Assembly: GCA_910587905.1 (NCBI GenBank) | Contig: CAJUOF010000174.1 | Coordinates: 1-9,192 of the forward strand | Origin: an uncultured Lachnospiraceae bacterium | GTDB lineage: Bacteria; Bacillota_A; Clostridia; Lachnospirales; Lachnospiraceae | Direction: 5' to 3' | Length of the DNA: 9,192 nt | Shown: positions 5,480 to 9,192 of the stretch, piece after piece | Numbering within the stretch: position 1 is the stretch's first letter | Layout: each line of letters starts with the position of its first letter | Made by a program: the position numbers and the translations under genes | Notes under the pieces: generated by a model | The model's database searches: none | What the model was told of the DNA's origin: nothing | The model's input: only the letters and a program-made list of their open reading frames with translations

Positions 5480-6268
5480 ATGATGTCTAAAAAAGGAATT
5501 CTGGTCGTAAGCTTTGGCACCAGCTATCCGGATGCGTTAATCAAAAATATCCAGGCCATTGAGGAAGCTGTCGGGAATGCGTTTCCCGGTCTCACACTGC
5601 GCCGCGCCTTTACCAGCCGCATGATTATCAAAAAACTGAAAGAACGGGACGGTGTCCGGATCGATACCGTGAGTGAGGCGCTTGAGTCCTTCTTAGACGA
5701 CGGCTTCACGGACCTGATCGTCCAGCCCACCCATATCATCAATGGCACGGAAAACGACCGCATGTTAGCAGATCTGGCCGCCTTTCAGAACCGTTTTCAT
5801 TCCATCCGAGTGGGGAATCCTCTGCTCACGGACCAGTCGGATTATCATGTCCTGATCGACGCCCTGACGGGAGAGTTTTCCGGTCTTGGGGACGACGAGT
5901 TCCTGGTCTTCATGGGCCACGGCACAGAACACCACGCCAACGCGGTCTACCCGGCTCTGGATTATATGCTGAAGGCCGGAGGTTATGAAAACATCTACAT
6001 CGGCACGGTGGAGGGCTATCCTGATTTACGTCTTGTAAAAGAGCTGGTGCGGAAAAAAGCCCCCAAAAAGGTGCTTTTAGCCCCTCTGATGATCGTGGCC
6101 GGGGATCACGCCAGAAACGACATGGCCGGGGACGATGCAGACTCCTGGAAAAATGAATTCCTGCGGGAAGGCTACGAGGTCTCCTGTATATTAAAGGGAC
6201 TGGGGGAATATGAGGAGGTTCGAAAGCTGTTCACAGAACACGCCAAGAAAAGCTGTGAGATCGTGTAA
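5480..6268 (+). CDS. cbiK: Sirohydrochlorin cobaltochelatase CbiK
   Basis: CbiK inserts Co2+ into sirohydrochlorin, the committing step of the anaerobic cobalamin pathway. The 262 residues match the usual CbiK length of about 260. Family hallmarks are the N-terminal SFGTSYPDA (11-19), QPTHIINGTEND (82-93, with the conserved Glu91), MGHGTEHHANAVY (145-157, metal-binding His147) and LMIVAGDHARNDMAGDD (203-219, second metal-binding His210). There is no signal peptide, so it is cytoplasmic, unlike some periplasmic CbiK forms in sulfate reducers. Two ATGs occur in tandem (5480 and 5483). AAGGAG at 5467-5472 lies 7 nt from the first, which I chose. The gene is alone on the plus strand and converges on the lipoprotein gene, away from the minus-strand cob genes. 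Confidence 0.95.
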   Translation: MMSKKGILVVSFGTSYPDALIKNIQAIEEAVGNAFPGLTLRRAFTSRMIIKKLKERDGVRIDTVSEALESFLDDGFTDLIVQPTHIINGTENDRMLADLAAFQNRFHSIRVGNPLLTDQSDYHVLIDALTGEFSGLGDDEFLVFMGHGTEHHANAVYPALDYMLKAGGYENIYIGTVEGYPDLRLVKELVRKKAPKKVLLAPLMIVAGDHARNDMAGDDADSWKNEFLREGYEVSCILKGLGEYEEVRKLFTEHAKKSCEIV

Positions 6269-6273
6269 GAAAA

Positions 6274-6325
6274 AATCCCTGCCAAAGACCAAGGATTCAT
6301 CTGTCCTGTTTCTCTGGCAGGGATT
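6274..6325. terminator. Shared intrinsic terminator of cbiK and the lipoprotein gene
   Basis: Perfect 11-bp arms AATCCCTGCCA (6274-6284) and TGGCAGGGATT (6315-6325) flank a 30-nt loop. On the minus strand the stem runs into a T-tract (complement of A6270-6275), giving a good terminator 5 nt after the lipoprotein stop. On the plus strand it follows the cbiK stop by 5 nt, with a poorer T-rich tail (CTTCTCAATTTT). Confidence 0.85.
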
Positions 6326-6329
6326 CTTC

Positions 6330-7784
6330 TCAATTTTGAATCACCGACATAGCCGTCTCCACAATGCTATCATCCAAAATCTCACAGGGAGCGCCGTAGC
6401 TGCTCTCCTCCGCTTCACACTGAACCACCTGCCCGTCGGGAAGGAAGGTCCAAATGTTGTATTCCGTGTAATAGCCGTCTTCGTCATACACGTAAGAGAA
6501 CCTCACATAGCTCACGTCCCGCCCGTTCACCTGAACCGTCTTCTTCTCCTGGACGTTCACTTCAGAAAAATCTTCGTCTTCCTGGTAGTATTTCAAATTT
6601 TCCATGTAATAATCTGTCATCTCGTCCTCTGTATAATCTTTGTCCAGCATATAACTGAGGGTCACATTATCAAAATCCTTGTCCAGGGTATCGTTAAATA
6701 ACAGATAGGTGCTGTCAGAGTACACGGAAAACTCATAGCCGGACGGCACGGCGAGCTTTACATTCCCGCCGCTTCCCCAGTAATTCTCCAACGTGTAGGT
6801 TCCATCCGCATTGGGCGCAAGGCTCTCCTCTTCGGCCTCCGTCTCTTCTCTCCGACCGTCTGCGGAGGGAACCGAGGGAGCCTCCGGAAGATCGCTCTCC
6901 GGCTGGCTGTTATTCAAAAAATTATCCAGGGAATCGGAACTTCCCCCGGAAGCCCCTTCCGTTTTGGCCGCCGCTTTCACGTCCTCCGGCACCACGATCT
7001 CATCCACATCGTTGAAGCTCTCATAGGTGCAGGTCATGACAAACTCCTGGATGGACATTTCGGCATCCTCGACTCCTGCCGCTCCCATTGCGCCCTTCAT
7101 CAATTCTCCCAGAGCGTCCCCGCAGTCGATCTCCGCCGCCACCGGCCGCTTCGTCTTTGCATCAATCTTGACGACCATGTTCATCTCCATCTTCGACCAG
7201 TCGATGGGCACGCTTCCCATGCCGTCGGACATTTCTCCCATGACGCCTTCCATATATTTGCCGGACACTTTTCCGTTCAGGACGTAGACTTCCCTGCCGT
7301 CCACCTTTTCCATCTTATCCTGGAGCTCATAGGAAGTGCCGCCCGTGATCATGGCGTTCATGTCGGCGGACTTCTGCGCCATAGGCTGTTCCTGCCTGGT
7401 CCACTCCCCGGCCATGCCGCTGTAGGTGACCTGTTTTCCGTCTTCCTCCACGGAATAACTCTCCAGTTCCATGCTGATCCCCATCAGGTTCATGGACATG
7501 TCCGCCTTGACGTAAGCCGCCGGAGGGTCATTGGTCACCTCCATGTCCATATCCATGTCCACCTTAAGGTCCATGCTGATTCCGCTCTGTTTGATTCCCA
7601 TGACAATATTCGCCAAGAGGTTCATGCGGGCCGATTTCACGTCCTTCATGGCGGCTTCCACTTCTTCCATCAGGCTCTCCGCCGTCACCTTCTCTTTCTT
7701 GCCGCAGCCCCCAAGGACCACCGATGACAAAAGCACAAGCGCCAAGGTAAGGAGCAGGCCGTAACGAGTTCTCTTCTTCATCAT
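6330..7784 (-). CDS. Methionine-rich lipoprotein (DUF6612-like N-terminal domain)
   Basis: This 484-residue exported lipoprotein has an n-region MMKKRTRYG, a hydrophobic core and the lipobox LGGC with lipidated Cys27. Residues about 33-270 resemble DUF6612/LolA-LppX-like lipoproteins of Firmicutes (TAESLMEEVEAAMKDVKSA at 34-52), though I am not certain of the family. This part is strikingly Met-rich, with about 28 Met in residues 28-250, including MDLKVDMDMDME at 71-82. Residues about 270-325 are a Ser/Pro/Glu-rich flexible linker. Residues about 328-484 form a second, acidic and aromatic domain that I do not recognise (YTLENYWGSGG onward). AGGGGG lies 6 nt before the first of two tandem ATGs. 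It follows cbiC by 39 nt but has its own promoter and a strong terminator. Ligand is unknown. The location beside cobalt-pathway genes may be chance. Confidence 0.85.
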   Translation of the reverse strand: MMKKRTRYGLLLTLALVLLSSVVLGGCGKKEKVTAESLMEEVEAAMKDVKSARMNLLANIVMGIKQSGISMDLKVDMDMDMEVTNDPPAAYVKADMSMNLMGISMELESYSVEEDGKQVTYSGMAGEWTRQEQPMAQKSADMNAMITGGTSYELQDKMEKVDGREVYVLNGKVSGKYMEGVMGEMSDGMGSVPIDWSKMEMNMVVKIDAKTKRPVAAEIDCGDALGELMKGAMGAAGVEDAEMSIQEFVMTCTYESFNDVDEIVVPEDVKAAAKTEGASGGSSDSLDNFLNNSQPESDLPEAPSVPSADGRREETEAEEESLAPNADGTYTLENYWGSGGNVKLAVPSGYEFSVYSDSTYLLFNDTLDKDFDNVTLSYMLDKDYTEDEMTDYYMENLKYYQEDEDFSEVNVQEKKTVQVNGRDVSYVRFSYVYDEDGYYTEYNIWTFLPDGQVVQCEAEESSYGAPCEILDDSIVETAMSVIQN

Positions 7785-7817
7785 TGTATTCCCCCTACAT
7801 AACCGTATATAGTTTCG

Positions 7818-7846
7818 ATTATACTACATCCCTCTGGTTTCGTCCA
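7818..7846 (-). promoter_or_regulatory. Promoter of the lipoprotein gene, overlapping the cbiC stop
   Basis: On the minus strand TGGACG (7841-7846), a 17-bp spacer and a perfect TATAAT (7818-7823) lie about 33 bp before the ATG at 7784. The -35 is inside the last codons of cbiC, so the lipoprotein gene can be transcribed independently of the cob operon. Confidence 0.6.
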
Positions 7847-8474
7847 GCATATAAAGAAGAGCATTGCAAATGGCGGCCGCCACATTACTGCCGCCCTTCC
7901 GCCCCCTTGCCACGATATACGGGATCTCTGTTTCCATGATCAGCTCCTTGGACTGGACCACATTGACAAAGCCCACCGGCACACCGATCACAAGGGCCGG
8001 AGCAAGCTTTCCCTCCATGATCAGCTCATAGAGACGAATCAAGGCCGTGGGCGCATTTCCAACGGCGAAGATCAGGGGTCCCTCCATCAAAGCCGCCTTG
8101 TCGACAGCGGCCACCGCCCTGGTAGTCCCGTTTCTCTTCGCCGTCTCCGCCACGTCCTCGTCGCCCATGAAGCAGTACGCCTGTCCGCCGTATTTCTCCA
8201 GGACCCGCTTGTTGACGCCAGAATAGCCCATCCTCGTGTCTGTGATCACGGATGCCCCTGCCCGGAGCGCTGCAAGAGCCTGTTCCATAACTCCCTCAGA
8301 AAAGCAGAGCGTGTCCGCATACTCAAAATCTGCCGACGTGTGGATCACCCGCTTGATCAGGGAAGCCTTGTCCGCAGGCAGCGTCACGCCCCTGCCCCTG
8401 AGCTCTCCCTCAATGATCTCAAAACTGCGCTTCTCAATATCCCCCGGCAGGACACTTTCCAAAGTAACCTTCAT
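7824..8474 (-). CDS. cbiC: Cobalt-precorrin-8 methylmutase CbiC
   Basis: CbiC (CobH in the aerobic pathway) moves the C-11 methyl of cobalt-precorrin-8 to C-12, forming cobyrinate. The 216 residues are the normal family length. Visible signatures are DIEKRSFEII (12-21), RVIHTSADFEY (42-52) with the catalytic His45 equivalent to CobH His43, ITDTRMGYSGVNK near the middle, AVGNAPTAL, IGVPVGFVNVVQSKE and the C-terminal RGRKGGSNVAAAICNALLY. It is a cytoplasmic soluble enzyme. The start at 8472-8474 is the only good Met, and AAGGAG lies 12 nt upstream with a closer GAGG. It follows cobA with an 82-bp gap holding a hairpin, in the same operon direction as cobA and cbiP. Confidence 0.96.
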   Translation of the reverse strand: MKVTLESVLPGDIEKRSFEIIEGELRGRGVTLPADKASLIKRVIHTSADFEYADTLCFSEGVMEQALAALRAGASVITDTRMGYSGVNKRVLEKYGGQAYCFMGDEDVAETAKRNGTTRAVAAVDKAALMEGPLIFAVGNAPTALIRLYELIMEGKLAPALVIGVPVGFVNVVQSKELIMETEIPYIVARGRKGGSNVAAAICNALLYMLDETRGM

Positions 8475-8515
8475 ATCCTCTTCAGTCTCCTTCTCTCTTT
8501 ATTCTCCGGCCAATC

Positions 8516-8554
8516 AGGAAGAAAACGGTTTTTTCTAAGCCGAAACCGTTTCCT
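8516..8554 (-). promoter_or_regulatory. Hairpin between cobA and cbiC
   Basis: AAACGGTTT (8523-8531) and AAACCGTTT (8543-8551) form a 9-bp stem with an 11-nt loop. AGGAA/TTCCT pairs extend it with a bulge. On the minus strand it is followed by TCTTCCTGATTGG, with no real T-tract, so it is more likely an mRNA processing or stability hairpin, or a weak attenuator, than a full terminator. Confidence 0.5.
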
Positions 8555-8556
8555 GC

Positions 8557-9090
8557 CTAATATTCAATCCCTCTCCGCGCATGGATCCCCCGGTCAAAGG
8601 GATGCTTCACCTTTTTGATCTCCGAAACGTAATCGGCCGCCGCAAGAAGCTCTTCCTCCGGATCCCGGCCCGTCAGGACCACCTCCAGCCGCTCCGGCCG
8701 TTCTGCCAGACAAGCCAGAAGCCGTTCCTTCCCGATGAAGCCGTGCCGGCATGCGGCAATGGCCTCGTCCATGACCAGAAGGGCGTCCCCCTTTTCTGCC
8801 TCCCGGACCGCCGTCTCGAAGGCCCGCTCAAACAGCTCCCCGTAAATCTCCTTGGCCTCTTTCTTCTCTTCCTCGCTCATATTCCAGAAAAAGCCGAAAC
8901 ACCGATCGCAGGGAATCATCCGTACTCCCGGCACATGGGCCAGGGACGAGAGTTCCCCGGAATCCCCGCTTTTTAAAAACTGGACAAACACCACCGATAA
9001 CCCGGCTCCGGCGCTCCGGACCGCCTGTCCCACCGCCGCCGAGGTCTTCCCTTTCCCGTCACCGCAATAAATATGGACCAACCCTTTCAT
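8557..9090 (-). CDS. cobA: Corrinoid adenosyltransferase (CobA/CobO/BtuR family)
   Basis: This enzyme transfers the adenosyl group of ATP to the cobalt of reduced corrinoids, forming the Co-C bond of coenzyme B12. The 177 residues match clostridial members. It begins with a P-loop GDGKGKTSA (10-18, inverted orientation typical of the family), then QFLKSG (37-42), LLVMDEA (104-110), LTGRDPE (139-145) and the diagnostic tail ADYVSEIKKVKHPFDRGIHA (152-171) before RRGIEY. It is cytoplasmic. AGGAGG lies only 4-5 nt before the ATG at 9088-9090, inside the 11-nt gap after the upstream cbiP stop, so translation is probably coupled. PduO and EutT-type enzymes are unrelated in sequence and can be excluded. 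Confidence 0.96.
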   Translation of the reverse strand: MKGLVHIYCGDGKGKTSAAVGQAVRSAGAGLSVVFVQFLKSGDSGELSSLAHVPGVRMIPCDRCFGFFWNMSEEEKKEAKEIYGELFERAFETAVREAEKGDALLVMDEAIAACRHGFIGKERLLACLAERPERLEVVLTGRDPEEELLAAADYVSEIKKVKHPFDRGIHARRGIEY

Positions 9091-9101
9091 AAGCCCTCCT
9101 T

Positions 9102-9192
9102 CTACAAGTCGCCATACAGCCCTTCCTCCAGAATCCGGTAGACAGCCTCCATGTCCATGTTCTGCCGCACGGCGTCGGCCAGGAGATCATAC
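9102..9192 (-). CDS. cbiP: C-terminal end of cobyric acid synthase (CbiP/CobQ), partial
   Basis: Only the last 29 complete codons and the stop (TAG at 9102-9104) are inside the window. The readable end (YDLLADAVRQNMDME, then AVYRILEEGLYGDL) resembles the C-terminus of CobQ/CbiP, where a YDxLADxVRxxLDM pattern is usual. The enzyme amidates side chains b, d, e and g of adenosylcobyrinate a,c-diamide using glutamine and ATP. Position directly upstream of cobA supports the call. The glutamine-amidotransferase and ATP-binding domains lie outside the window, so identification rests on a short tail plus context. Confidence 0.7.
   Translation of the reverse strand, partial: YDLLADAVRQNMDMEAVYRILEEGLYGDL

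Noticed and set aside
5338..5520. 60-codon minus-strand frame spanning the cbiK promoter and start
   Set aside because: It overlaps the cbiK promoter and start, has no ribosome binding site and no recognisable features.

Overview
The window looks like the left end of a contig from a fairly GC-rich Firmicute, most likely a gut Lachnospiraceae (inference). Supporting signs are strong Shine-Dalgarno sites (AAGGAG, GGAGGG), sigma-A type promoters, a pairing of a DUF5685-type protein with a J-domain protein that I recall from that family, and the anaerobic (cbi-type, early cobalt insertion) cobalamin route. The first 18 bases are the end of an Illumina sequencing adapter, so the first gene is cut by an assembly or trimming artefact and not by biology.

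Layout, left to right. All genes are on the minus strand except cbiK. (1) 19-426: 5' part of a secreted or surface protein, preceded by a Wzy_C/O-antigen-ligase-like membrane protein (510-1919) with its own promoter. (2) 2066-3650: an overlapping pair, a DUF5685-type protein followed by a J-domain/TPR protein with a Cys-rich tail. The overlap lies beside a 22-bp tandem repeat. (3) 3651-3967: a gene-free stretch mostly filled by a 212-bp self-complementary element (3681-3892), a MITE/REP-like hairpin flanked by 9-bp direct repeats. A 15-bp copy of its end sits 37 bp upstream of the surface-protein gene. (4) 3968-5302: a D-Ala-D-Ala carboxypeptidase (DacF type), divergent from cbiK (5480-6268). 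(5) cbiK converges on a Met-rich lipoprotein gene (6330-7784), with a shared strong hairpin terminator between them. (6) 7824-9192: the tail of a cobalamin operon in transcription order cbiP/cobQ (partial), cobA, cbiC.

How the genes work together: CbiK inserts cobalt into sirohydrochlorin, CbiC makes the cobyrinate ring, CobA adenosylates the corrinoid and CbiP amidates it. These are four steps of anaerobic adenosylcobalamin synthesis, split over two transcription units. The peptidoglycan carboxypeptidase, polymerase/ligase-like protein and surface protein are cell-envelope genes. The DUF5685/J-domain pair has no established function. The most interesting items are the long hairpin element with a promoter reading into it, the 22-bp repeat that appears to have abolished an earlier stop codon in the DUF5685 gene, and the two acidic motifs in DUF5685 that recall squalene/phytoene synthases.
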